Source of the DNA: Sedimentitalea sp041224545
GTDB taxonomy: Bacteria; Pseudomonadota; Alphaproteobacteria; Rhodobacterales; Rhodobacteraceae
Assembly: GCF_041224545.1 (NCBI RefSeq)
Contig: NZ_JBGFGP010000109.1
Location: forward strand, 62,001 to 126,000
DNA length: 64,000 bases
Direction: 5' to 3'
Shown: positions 53,066-61,403 of the stretch, piece after piece
Numbering within the stretch: position 1 is the first letter of the stretch
Layout: each line of letters opens with the position of its first letter
Notes under the pieces: generated by a model
Told to the model about the DNA's origin: nothing
The model's input: the letters and a program-made list of their open reading frames with translations, nothing else
Database searches by the model: none
Position numbers and translations under genes: made by a program

Positions 53066-54127
53066 ATGGTAGCAACATCTAGTTCAGTAGGATCCGGCGC
53101 TGCGGGCGCTGCTGAGTTCGTCGGCTCGAAAAGCCGCAAGTACAACTATTTCCAGCCGCGCGGCAAGCGCGCCACCCATTACGAGGACGTTACCGTTGAC
53201 GTCCAGCCCGATCCCGAACGCTACCTGATCCAGAACTGGATCATCGAATTCGAAGGCGGCAAGGGCGGCGGGGCTTACCAGAAGGACAATACGGCCGCAC
53301 TCTCCAGCAACTGGCACGCCTTTCGCGCGCCCGACCAGGAATGGGAGCGGACCCATTACCAGCGCCAGTCCAAGATCGAGACGATGGTGCAGAACGTCAT
53401 CTCCAACGCCCGCAAGGCCGGCGCGCACAAGGTGCTCGACAAGGTCTGGCTGACCATCCTGCAGAAGCATCTGGGCGCGTGGAAACACGCCGAGTTCGGC
53501 CTGGGCACCTCGCTCATGCAGGCGCAGCGCTATGGCTATACGCAGATGATCAACAACGCCACGCTGACCAACTCATCGTACAAGATGCGCCTGACCCAGG
53601 ACATCACACTTTATCTGGCCGAGATCGGCATGGATATCGAAGGTTGGGACGATGAGCTTGGCAAGAAGACCTGGCTTGAGGATCCGATCTGGCAGCCATG
53701 CCGCGAGGCGGTCGAAACCATCATGGGTTCGGAAGATTACCTCGAACAGTATTTCGCGATCAACATCGTGTTCGAGCCGCTGGTGGGCGAGCTGGTCCGC
53801 TCGGGCTTCTTCATGCAGGCGGCGGCGGCCAACAGCGATTTCATCACCCCGCCTGTGATTTCTGCTGCCGAGGCGGACTACGAGCGCAATCTCGCAAACA
53901 CCGTCGATCTGATCTATCTGCTCGCCAACGACGAAAAGCACGGCGATCACAATCGCAAGCTCTTCAAGGCGTGGCTCGCCAAGCATGGGGCCATTGCGGA
54001 AAAAGCCGCCGACGCACTTCAGCCGATCTGGTCGCAACCGCATTCCAAGCCGGTCTCGTATCAAGAGGTCAAGGAGATCTCGCGCGAGCGCCTGTCCCAG
54101 ATCCTCGGTGAGCTCGGCCTCAACTAA
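53066..54127 (+). CDS. prmC: Monooxygenase hydroxylase beta subunit
   Basis: This 353-residue helical protein matches the beta subunit of propane/methane-type monooxygenases: RKYNYFQPRGKRATHYEDVTV near the N-terminus, a HLGAWKHAEFGLGTSLMQAQ segment, and EYFAINIVFEPLVGELVR-like text (EQYFAINIVFEPLVGEL). It has no iron ligands of its own and forms the dimer interface with the alpha subunit. ATG 53066 follows AGGGAGGCTAC. Confidence 0.94.
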   Translation: MVATSSSVGSGAAGAAEFVGSKSRKYNYFQPRGKRATHYEDVTVDVQPDPERYLIQNWIIEFEGGKGGGAYQKDNTAALSSNWHAFRAPDQEWERTHYQRQSKIETMVQNVISNARKAGAHKVLDKVWLTILQKHLGAWKHAEFGLGTSLMQAQRYGYTQMINNATLTNSSYKMRLTQDITLYLAEIGMDIEGWDDELGKKTWLEDPIWQPCREAVETIMGSEDYLEQYFAINIVFEPLVGELVRSGFFMQAAAANSDFITPPVISAAEADYERNLANTVDLIYLLANDEKHGDHNRKLFKAWLAKHGAIAEKAADALQPIWSQPHSKPVSYQEVKEISRERLSQILGELGLN

Positions 54128-54148
54128 CAAACAGATAAGGAAAACAAG

Positions 54149-54523
54149 ATGTCTACAGTAGCGCGTAACGCATCCAAGCAGAACATCTTCAAGTCGATGA
54201 AAGACATCGACATGAACTCGCGCGAGGTGTCGCATCAATGCGGTGTGACAATGAATGACAGCGTCGAGGCGCGGGCCATTGCCGAGTTCATGGAAGAGAA
54301 CGATCCGAATGTCACGATCACCTATAACCCGGCGACAATCCGGATCGACGGTGAGGGCAAGCTGATTTTCAAGATGGACGAGATTACCGAATATCTCGGC
54401 CGCGAGATGACTGCCGAGATCTTCGAGGTGAACACGTCGACGCATTATGGCCGCATGGTCCGGGTCGACGACAACACCGTGATCCTCTTCGGCGATATGA
54501 ATGCGGTGATGGAATATATCTGA
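54149..54523 (+). CDS. prmD: Monooxygenase coupling (effector) protein
   Basis: This 124-residue protein resembles MmoB/PrmD-type regulatory components that bind the hydroxylase and gate oxygen and substrate. The typical core is present: REVSHQCGVTMNDSVEARAIAEF, then VTITYNPATIRIDGEGKLIFKM. It is last of the four oxygenase genes and precedes the alcohol dehydrogenase. Confidence 0.93.
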   Translation: MSTVARNASKQNIFKSMKDIDMNSREVSHQCGVTMNDSVEARAIAEFMEENDPNVTITYNPATIRIDGEGKLIFKMDEITEYLGREMTAEIFEVNTSTHYGRMVRVDDNTVILFGDMNAVMEYI

Positions 54524-54531
54524 TCAGACCT

Positions 54532-54562
54532 GCCGTGGGCACGTGTTCGCCGCGCCCACGGC
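54532..54562 (+). other. Intercistronic hairpin between coupling protein and ADH genes
   Basis: GCCGTGGGC (54532-54540) pairs with GCCCACGGC (54554-54562) with a 13-nt loop. No T-run. It separates the oxygenase genes from the downstream metabolic genes and may lower their expression. Confidence 0.45.
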
Positions 54563-54589
54563 CACTCCTGAAAATATCCAGAGGCTGCA

Positions 54590-55669
54590 ATGGCTAAGAT
54601 GATGAAAGCGGCGTGCTTCGTCGAAAAGGGTCGCATCGTTCTTGAAGACAAACCGATGCCCGATGTCGGACCCAACGATGCGCTGATGCGGATCACCACG
54701 ACCACGATCTGTGGCACGGATATCCACATTCTGAAAGGCGAATACCCGGTCGAGAAGGGTCTGACCATTGGTCATGAACCGGTCGGCGTCATCGAAAAAC
54801 TGGGCTCGGCGGTCAAGGGTTTCGAAGAGGGCCAGCGCGTCATTGCCGGAGCGATCACCCCGTCGGGATGGAGCCATGCCTGCCTGTGCGGCTACTGTTC
54901 GCAGGACGGTGCCGGCACCAAACATGGGTGGAAGCCGATCGGGGGCTGGAAGTTCGGCAATACCATTGACGGATGCCAGGCCGAATATGTTCTGGTGCCC
55001 GATGCGATGGCCAATCTCGCACCGATTGCCGACGGCTTGACCGATGAAGAAGTGTTGATGTGCCCGGACATCATGTCGACCGGTTTTGCCGGGGCGGAAA
55101 ACGGCGGCATCAGGATCGGCGATACGGTCGCGGTGTTCGCCCAGGGGCCCATCGGGCTCTGTGCCACGGCGGGGGCGCGGCTGATGGGTGCGAGCCGGAT
55201 CATCGTCGTTGACCGTATTCCCGAGCGTCTGGCGATGGCGCGTAAGATGGGCGCGGACGATGTCGTCGACATCAGCGCGTCGAACGATCCGGTCAGCGCC
55301 ATCATGGACCTGACCGACGGGCGTGGTGTGGACGTGTCGATCGAGGCGCTTGGCCTTCAGGCCACGTTCGAAGCGGCGTTGCAGGTCATCCGCCCCGGTG
55401 GCACCCTGTCCAGCCTTGGCGTTTACTCGGATGATCTGAAAATTCCGCTGGACGCTTTTGCTGCGGGACTTGGTGAAAAGACGATCCGCACGGCGCTCTG
55501 TCCCGGCGGAAAAGAGCGTATGCGGCGGATGATGGACGTGGTCCGCTCGGGTCGCGTCGACCTCAAGGGCCTCGTCACGCATCGCTATTCACTCGACGAC
55601 ATCGAAGATGCCTACGATCTCTTCGGCCACCAGCGCGATGGCGTGCTGAAGATCGCGATCACACCCTAA
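54590..55669 (+). CDS. Zinc-dependent secondary alcohol dehydrogenase-like
   Basis: This 359-residue medium-chain dehydrogenase has catalytic-zinc ligands C41 (CGTDIH), H62 and E63 (GHEPVG) and D160 (CPDIMSTG), and lacks the four-cysteine structural zinc loop. That pattern and the GGWKFGNTIDG and CPGGKERMRR blocks match the isopropanol (secondary alcohol) dehydrogenases of Thermoanaerobacter. Where those have GSR at the end of the second strand for NADP, this one has D208 in VVDRIPERL, so NAD+ is likely. It probably oxidises the secondary alcohol made by the monooxygenase. Confidence 0.88.
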   Translation: MAKMMKAACFVEKGRIVLEDKPMPDVGPNDALMRITTTTICGTDIHILKGEYPVEKGLTIGHEPVGVIEKLGSAVKGFEEGQRVIAGAITPSGWSHACLCGYCSQDGAGTKHGWKPIGGWKFGNTIDGCQAEYVLVPDAMANLAPIADGLTDEEVLMCPDIMSTGFAGAENGGIRIGDTVAVFAQGPIGLCATAGARLMGASRIIVVDRIPERLAMARKMGADDVVDISASNDPVSAIMDLTDGRGVDVSIEALGLQATFEAALQVIRPGGTLSSLGVYSDDLKIPLDAFAAGLGEKTIRTALCPGGKERMRRMMDVVRSGRVDLKGLVTHRYSLDDIEDAYDLFGHQRDGVLKIAITP

Positions 55670-55705
55670 ACCCCAGACAGATCACGTACATCCAGGGAGG
55701 ATACC

Positions 55706-56728
55706 ATGTTCAAGACACCTGACGGCAAAGAGATCTTCGTTATCGACGGCCATGTCCATTTTTGGGACGGCAGCCCCGAGAACCAGGCCAATATCCACGG
55801 CAAGCAGTTCATCGACTGCTTTTATGCCTATCACACCGGTTTCAGTCCCAAGGAAGAGCTGTGGCCCAAGGAGAAGTTCGAGAAATACAGCGCGGACGAT
55901 CTGTATACCGATCTGTTCATCGACGGCCCCGACGATATGGCGATCATCCAGTCGACCTATCTGAAGGATTTCTACAAGAACGGTTTCAATACGATTGAAC
56001 GCAACGCCGAGGTGGCCAAGCGCTATCCCGAGCGGTTCATCGTCAACGGTTCGTTCGATCCGCGCGACGGTGAAAAGGCGCTGGAGTATATCCACTGGAT
56101 GAAGGAGACCTACGACATTCAGGGCGTAAAGATGTATACGGCCGAATGGAACGGGGCTTCCAAGGGTTGGCGGCTCGATGATCCTGATGCCTATCGTTGC
56201 TTCGAGCTTTGCGAGAAGCTCGGCATCAGGAACATTCATGTTCACAAGGGACCGACGATCAAGCCGCTGTCCAAGGATGCTTTTGACGTCAGCGATGTCG
56301 ATTACGCGGCAACCGATTTCGAGAACCTGAACTGGATCATCGAGCATTGCGGCTTGCCGCGCCTGGATGACTTCACCTGGATTGCAACGCAGGAATCCAA
56401 CGTCTACGGCGGGATCGCCGTCGCGCTGCCCCTGATTTACAACCGGCCGCGTCACTTTGCCGAGATCATGACCGAGCTGTTGTTCTGGATTGGCGAAGAC
56501 AAGATCCTGTTCGGCTCGGATTACGGGATCTGGACCCCGCGCTGGCTCGTCGAACGGCTGTGGGCGCTTCAACTGCCCGAAGATGTCGTGGCGGGACGCG
56601 GTGTTGAACTGACCGAGCAGGCCAAGGAAAAGATACTTGGTCTCAACGCGGCAAGGCTCTACGGGATCGACGTCGAGAGCAAGAAGAAGCAGCTTTCCGG
56701 CGCACCGGTCCAGATCGCGGCGGAGTGA
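55706..56728 (+). CDS. Amidohydrolase-family (TIM barrel) protein
   Basis: This 340-residue protein of the amidohydrolase-2 family has the metal-binding HxH in IDGHVHFWDG, a second histidine pair in IRNIHVHKGP and the catalytic aspartate in LFGSDYGIWTP. A homologous gene is a standard neighbour of mim-type monooxygenases in actinobacteria; its reaction is not established. It lies 36 bp after the alcohol dehydrogenase gene with an AGGGAGG ribosome site. Confidence 0.88.
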   Translation: MFKTPDGKEIFVIDGHVHFWDGSPENQANIHGKQFIDCFYAYHTGFSPKEELWPKEKFEKYSADDLYTDLFIDGPDDMAIIQSTYLKDFYKNGFNTIERNAEVAKRYPERFIVNGSFDPRDGEKALEYIHWMKETYDIQGVKMYTAEWNGASKGWRLDDPDAYRCFELCEKLGIRNIHVHKGPTIKPLSKDAFDVSDVDYAATDFENLNWIIEHCGLPRLDDFTWIATQESNVYGGIAVALPLIYNRPRHFAEIMTELLFWIGEDKILFGSDYGIWTPRWLVERLWALQLPEDVVAGRGVELTEQAKEKILGLNAARLYGIDVESKKKQLSGAPVQIAAE

Positions 56729-56732
56729 TCTG

Positions 56733-57536
56733 ATGTTCGTAGCCCAAGTTATGGCCGAACGGGAACTCGAGGTCTGGGACTGTCTTGCGGCAGTCTCGGA
56801 TCCGGAACTCGACGAGCCGATTACCGACATGAACTTCGTCGAGTCCGTGGCTGTGTCCGATGACCTGCGGGTGCGCGTCGAATTCAGGCTTCCGACCTAC
56901 TGGTGTTCACCGAACTTCGCTTTCCTGATGGCTTTCGGCATCCGCTCCGAAGTCCTGGCCTTGCCCTGGGTGCGCGGGGTCGAGGTGCATCTCATGGACC
57001 ACTGCCTGGGTGACGAGGTCAACAAGGGCGTGAACAGCGGTCGCCCCTTCCACGAGATCTTTGCCGAGAACTGTGACGGCGCGGTGCTCAAGGAGGTCGT
57101 GGACAAATTCCTGGCGAAGGCTTTCGATCGGCGGCAGGAAGTGATCCTGCTCGGGCTCGAAGCGCAGGGCAGGGCGGTGGACGAGATCGTCGGGATGCGC
57201 CTCGGCACTCTGAAACGGGTGCGCTTCACAGGTGAGGACGAGCTGCGGCAACTGCCGCGATATCTCGATATCCTCGCAACCTGCGATCTCGCCTCGGCGG
57301 ATGAAGATCTGGCGTTCCCGACCTGGCAGGGGCAGCCCATCGCCGCTGACGATCTGAAGGATCATCTCGGTCGCTTGCGCAGCACGCGCATCAATATGGA
57401 GTTCAGCGGCGCCTTGTGCCGGGAACTCGCCCAGAGTCGCTACAAGGAGGTCGAGATCGGTCCGGAGGGGCCGACGCTGGTCGATTTCATGGCCGGTCGC
57501 GTGCCGCCCCGAGAGATCACGGAGACCGGCCGGTAA
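56733..57536 (+). CDS. MIP18/DUF59-domain protein, possible metal-cluster assembly factor
   Basis: This 267-residue protein starts with a MIP18-type domain (VWDCLAAVSDPELDEPITDMN, then YWCSPNFAFLM), found in PaaD and Fe-S assembly factors, and has a longer C-terminal extension of unknown role. It starts 4 bp after the amidohydrolase gene. In this operon it may help build or repair the diiron or iron-sulfur centres; this is by analogy and not shown. Confidence 0.8.
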   Translation: MFVAQVMAERELEVWDCLAAVSDPELDEPITDMNFVESVAVSDDLRVRVEFRLPTYWCSPNFAFLMAFGIRSEVLALPWVRGVEVHLMDHCLGDEVNKGVNSGRPFHEIFAENCDGAVLKEVVDKFLAKAFDRRQEVILLGLEAQGRAVDEIVGMRLGTLKRVRFTGEDELRQLPRYLDILATCDLASADEDLAFPTWQGQPIAADDLKDHLGRLRSTRINMEFSGALCRELAQSRYKEVEIGPEGPTLVDFMAGRVPPREITETGR

Positions 57537-57600
57537 GTAGCTGAACCACCACACATAGAGGGAGGAGGCCCAAGGTCGCTTTGGGTCCAAGGAGGAAAAT

Positions 57601-59232
57601 ATGGCTAAACTCATGGTGCATGGCAAGACTGCCCGCAATCGTCTCGCGCGGGGAGTCGCGCGGCTTGCGGCGGCGGTCGAACCGACACTGGGTCCCAAGG
57701 GGCTGAACGCAATGGTGGACCGTCCGGTGGGGACACCGCTGGTGACCCGGGACGGTGTGAGCATCGCATCCGAGATCGAACTGACAGACCGGTTCGAGAA
57801 TATGGGTGCCCAGGTCGTGCGCGAAGTGTCGATGCAGACCAACGACGTGGCCGGCGACGGGACCACGACGGCGATCGTCCTGGCCAACGCGCTGATCCAG
57901 AACGGTGTCGACATGACCGATAATGGCGTGCGGCCCGTGGACCTCTGCCGGGGCATCGACCTGGCGGTGCAGACCATCGTCGACGCGATTGCCGCCTCGT
58001 CCCGCGATTGCGACGACAATCCCGCCTATCTCGACGCGGTCGCCCGTGTTTCGGCAACCGATCCGAAGCTGGGCGCGCTGGTGGCGGAAGCCTATTCCCG
58101 CGTCGGGCGCGATGGCGTGATCTCGGCGGATTTCGGTGTGACCATCGACACCACGATGGAGGTGGTCGAAGGTATGTCCTTCGAGCGGGGTTACATTTCA
58201 CACCATATGGTCACCGACCGCGAACACATGGAAGCGGTGCTGCGCAATCCCCTGATCCTGATGACCGACCAGAAAATTCTCAAGCCGGGTGTTCTGGATG
58301 CGGCGCGCCGGATCGCGGACGATGAGGATCGTCCGCTGCTGATCATTGCAGAGGAGATCGCCCCCGAAGTCGTCATTACGCTGCTGGATAACGGCGGAGC
58401 CGGAAAATACCTGATCGTGCATCCTCCGGAATATGGTCACTGGCGTCAGGCGATGATGGAGGATCTGGCAATCCTTACTGGCGGCGAAGTGCTGGCTCGT
58501 GATCTCGGCAAGAAGATCGAAAATGTCACCCGCGCCCAGCTTGGCGGTGCCGAGTCGGTGCGTACCCAGGCGGCGCAGACCTCGATCCTGCGCGGCGAGG
58601 GCGATCCGGACGCGATCAGGGCACGCCGCGCCCAGGTCCAGCGCCAGCACGACGTCGCGCCGCCGAATATCGAAAAGGACAAGTTGCGCGAGCGGCTTTC
58701 CAAGCTGACCGGGGGCAGCGCGATCATCTACGCCGGCGGGTTCACGCCCGTCGAACAGAAGCGCACCATACAATTGATCGAGGATGCGCTCTGCGCCGTC
58801 CGCGCGGCGGCGGAGGACGGCGTGGTCGCCGGTGGCGGTACGGCCCTGGCACAGATCGCGCCTTGCCTTGACGATCTGGACGTGTCCGGCGACATGGCCC
58901 GCGGTGTCGCATTGGTGCGGTCGATCCTGACCCAGCCGGTGCGCCGCATCGCGCGCAATGCGGGGGCCGATGACGACACCGTCTGCGAGAAGGTGGTAAA
59001 CGCGGCCAGGGATCATGGCTATGACGCGGCCACCGGCGGATTTGGCGACATGTTCGAGGCCGGCATCATCGATCCGGCGCGGGTGCCCGCCAGCGCGCTC
59101 GTCAATGCCGCCTCGGTCGCCACGCTGATCCTGACTACCGAGACCCTGATTGGCGATCTCGAAGAGGGAGAGGCCGATCCGACCGAAGGCCCGGCCCTCG
59201 GCGGCGGAGCAGAGCTTCTGGGGCGTCAATAG
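57601..59232 (+). CDS. Divergent GroEL-type chaperonin of the monooxygenase operon
   Basis: This 543-residue group I chaperonin has the ATP-binding GDGTTT at residues 85-90 and EDGVVAGGGTAL near the end of the intermediate domain with the conserved aspartate of EDAL. It lacks the C-terminal GGM tail (ending LGGGAELLGRQ) and its apical domain is clearly diverged. In mycobacterial mim operons the equivalent protein (MimG) is needed to fold the hydroxylase alpha subunit; the same role is expected here. A strong AAGGAGGAAAAT precedes ATG 57601. No GroES gene is beside it. Confidence 0.92.
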   Translation: MAKLMVHGKTARNRLARGVARLAAAVEPTLGPKGLNAMVDRPVGTPLVTRDGVSIASEIELTDRFENMGAQVVREVSMQTNDVAGDGTTTAIVLANALIQNGVDMTDNGVRPVDLCRGIDLAVQTIVDAIAASSRDCDDNPAYLDAVARVSATDPKLGALVAEAYSRVGRDGVISADFGVTIDTTMEVVEGMSFERGYISHHMVTDREHMEAVLRNPLILMTDQKILKPGVLDAARRIADDEDRPLLIIAEEIAPEVVITLLDNGGAGKYLIVHPPEYGHWRQAMMEDLAILTGGEVLARDLGKKIENVTRAQLGGAESVRTQAAQTSILRGEGDPDAIRARRAQVQRQHDVAPPNIEKDKLRERLSKLTGGSAIIYAGGFTPVEQKRTIQLIEDALCAVRAAAEDGVVAGGGTALAQIAPCLDDLDVSGDMARGVALVRSILTQPVRRIARNAGADDDTVCEKVVNAARDHGYDAATGGFGDMFEAGIIDPARVPASALVNAASVATLILTTETLIGDLEEGEADPTEGPALGGGAELLGRQ

Positions 59233-59297
59233 TCAGAGCAGCCAACAGTCCGGGCGCGGCGCTTGCAGTGCCCGCCCCATTCCAAGGAAACAAGACC

Positions 59298-60341
59298 ATG
59301 AAAGCAGCGAGACTCTACGAATACGATCCCGCGATGAACGTGCAGCTGAAGATTGAGAATGTCTCTCCTCCCACAATCACAGCTCCGGATGAGGTGATCG
59401 TGAAGGTCGGTGCGGCCGGCTTGTGCCGCACCGACCTGCATATCATCGAAGGTGTCTGGAAGGACATCATGGATGGCGAGGGCAGCCTTCTTCCCTACAT
59501 CATGGGACACGAGAACGCAGGCTGGGTCGAGGATGTCGGCAGCGCCGTGACCTCTGTCAGACCGGGCGATGCGGTGATCTGTCATCCGTTCAACGCATGC
59601 GGAATCTGCCTGAATTGCCGCTACGGACACGACATGTATTGCGATCACGGCAAGTTCCCAGGACTTGGCCTTGACGGTGGCTTTGCCGAATATTTCAAGA
59701 CCAACGAACGGGCGGTCATCAAACTCAACACCGGCATCACGCCTCTATCTGTCGCGCCGATGGCCGATGCCGGGATCACCGCCTATCGCGCAGCCAAAAA
59801 GGCCGCCAGGCTGCTGCATCCCGGTGGTTACGTCGTGCTGCTGGGTATCGGTGGCCTTGGCCATATCGCGCTTCAGGTGCTCAAGCATACCAGCGGCGCG
59901 CGCGTCATTGCCGTCGATCAAGAGCCGAGCGCACAGAAGCTGGCCCGTGATCTTGGCGCAGACATCGTAATTGCCGGCGGTCCGAACCTTGTAGAGGAAA
60001 TCAAGGACCGCACCGGAGGTGGCGCGCATGTGGCGATCGACTTTGTCGGCGAGCATGGCACCGAGAACCTGTGCTGGAAACTGCTCAGGCAGGGCGGCGA
60101 ACTGATCATGGTCGGATATGGCGGCACGGTCGAGGTGCCGACGCTGGAACTCGTCGCCAACGAGATCAAGATCGGCGGCAGCCTTGTGGGCGATTTCGTC
60201 GAACTGGTCGAACTGATGGAGATGAACGCCGACGGCAAGGTCAAGATGCATCAGACCGAATACAGCCTCGACAACATCAACCTGGCGATCTCGGATTTCA
60301 AGGCCCGCAAATTCACCGGACGTGGGGTCATCGTTCCTTAG
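59298..60341 (+). CDS. Zinc-dependent alcohol dehydrogenase
   Basis: This 347-residue medium-chain dehydrogenase carries catalytic-zinc ligands C43 (GLCRTD), H71 and E72 (GHENAG) and a structural zinc loop with C101, C104, C107 and C115 (CGICLNCRYGHDMYC). The coenzyme motif is GIGGLGHIA with an acidic residue after the second strand (VIAVDQEPS), favouring NAD+. It differs in type from the first dehydrogenase of the operon, so it may act on a primary alcohol or a later intermediate. ATG 59298 follows CAAGGAAAC. Confidence 0.92.
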   Translation: MKAARLYEYDPAMNVQLKIENVSPPTITAPDEVIVKVGAAGLCRTDLHIIEGVWKDIMDGEGSLLPYIMGHENAGWVEDVGSAVTSVRPGDAVICHPFNACGICLNCRYGHDMYCDHGKFPGLGLDGGFAEYFKTNERAVIKLNTGITPLSVAPMADAGITAYRAAKKAARLLHPGGYVVLLGIGGLGHIALQVLKHTSGARVIAVDQEPSAQKLARDLGADIVIAGGPNLVEEIKDRTGGGAHVAIDFVGEHGTENLCWKLLRQGGELIMVGYGGTVEVPTLELVANEIKIGGSLVGDFVELVELMEMNADGKVKMHQTEYSLDNINLAISDFKARKFTGRGVIVP

Positions 60342-60418
60342 GTAATGGTGCTCACCGGTGACACCCCTGCGGTCGGCCGATAGGCTGGCCGGTACCCTAT
60401 CAACCAATTGAGGATACC

Positions 60419-60814
60419 ATGGCCAAAGCCATTCATTCGATGATCCGCGTTCTCGACGAAGAGCGTTCGATCAGTTTCTACCGCCGTGCCTTCGGGCTGG
60501 AAATCGCGGATCGGTTCGACTTTCCCGAATTCACGCTGGTCTACCTGAGCAACGAAGAGACCGGGTTCGAGCTTGAGCTGACCGTCAACAAGGATCGTAC
60601 CGAGCCCTACGATCTGGGCGATGGCTATGGCCATCTCGCGGTTTCGGTCGCGGATCTCGATGCCGAGCATGCGCGATTCGAGGCAGAGGGGCTCGAGCCC
60701 CGCAAGCTGGTGGAATTTGCACCAGCGGGGACACGCGTGGCGCGATTTTTCTTCTTGGCCGATCCCGATGGCTACCAGATCGAAGTGCTCGAGAGGAGCG
60801 GCCGTTTCAAATGA
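60419..60814 (+). CDS. Glyoxalase I-like (lactoylglutathione lyase family) protein
   Basis: This 131-residue VOC protein has the glyoxalase I layout: HSMIRVLDEERSISFYRRAFG with the metal-binding His, a mid glutamate (GFELELTVNK), a second His (YGHLAVSVADLD) and a final glutamate (YQIEVLER). It would detoxify methylglyoxal, which can arise from acetone or acetol; this would fit an acetone-producing pathway. It overlaps no gene and lies 54 bp before the Tat-signal protein. Confidence 0.9.
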   Translation: MAKAIHSMIRVLDEERSISFYRRAFGLEIADRFDFPEFTLVYLSNEETGFELELTVNKDRTEPYDLGDGYGHLAVSVADLDAEHARFEAEGLEPRKLVEFAPAGTRVARFFFLADPDGYQIEVLERSGRFK

Positions 60815-60867
60815 ACCTGATGGCGGGGCGGAGGAGCCTCGCCGACATATCTCAAGGGAGGAAATCG

Positions 60868-61392
60868 ATGAGACAGAACGCAAGCAACCGGGATCTTACC
60901 CGACGCCAGCTATTGTCGCGCGCCAGCGCGGCAGGGGCGAGTTTCGTGATCGGAGCGGGTTTCATCGCCGCTCCCGATGCGGCCTGGGCGGCCGAGACCG
61001 AACACCTTGCGCCCGAGACTTTCGCGACGCTCGTTCAGATGGCGCGCGATATCTATCCGCATGACCGTGTGTCTGACGCGTTCTATGTGATCGCAGTCAA
61101 GGGGTACGACACGGCGGAGGCGGCGCCGGAAATCGAGGCTGGCATTGCGGCGCTCGATGGTGCCGCACGGGGGCGCGGTCACGCGCGCTATCTCGCTGTC
61201 GGTTGGGAACGCGACCGGGTCGACCTGTTGCGCGCGATCGAAGAGGGCGCCTTTTTCCAGCAGATCAGGGCCGGGCTGGTCACCGGTCTCTATAACCAGA
61301 AGGCGATTTGGCCGCTCTTTGGCTACGAGGGCGAGAGTTATTCGCAGGGTGGCTATATCGACCGCGGTTTCAACGACATCAACTGGCTCTGA
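60868..61392 (+). CDS. Tat-exported small subunit of a GMC dehydrogenase
   Basis: This 174-residue protein begins with a twin-arginine signal (TRRQLLSRASAAG, arginines at 12 and 13, then a hydrophobic stretch to AWAAE). The mature part resembles the gluconate 2-dehydrogenase subunit 3 family (FATLVQMARDIYPHDRVSDAFY). Such subunits carry the FAD-containing GMC partner across the membrane through Tat. ATG 60868 follows AAGGGAGG; the next gene is the GMC oxidoreductase, 11 bp on. Confidence 0.87.
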   Translation: MRQNASNRDLTRRQLLSRASAAGASFVIGAGFIAAPDAAWAAETEHLAPETFATLVQMARDIYPHDRVSDAFYVIAVKGYDTAEAAPEIEAGIAALDGAARGRGHARYLAVGWERDRVDLLRAIEEGAFFQQIRAGLVTGLYNQKAIWPLFGYEGESYSQGGYIDRGFNDINWL

Positions 61393-61403
61393 GGGAGGGA
61401 ACC

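Noticed and set aside
54524..55582. Minus-strand open frame opposite the first alcohol dehydrogenase
   Set aside because: The zinc ligands and coenzyme motif are on the plus strand; the antisense frame has no motif.
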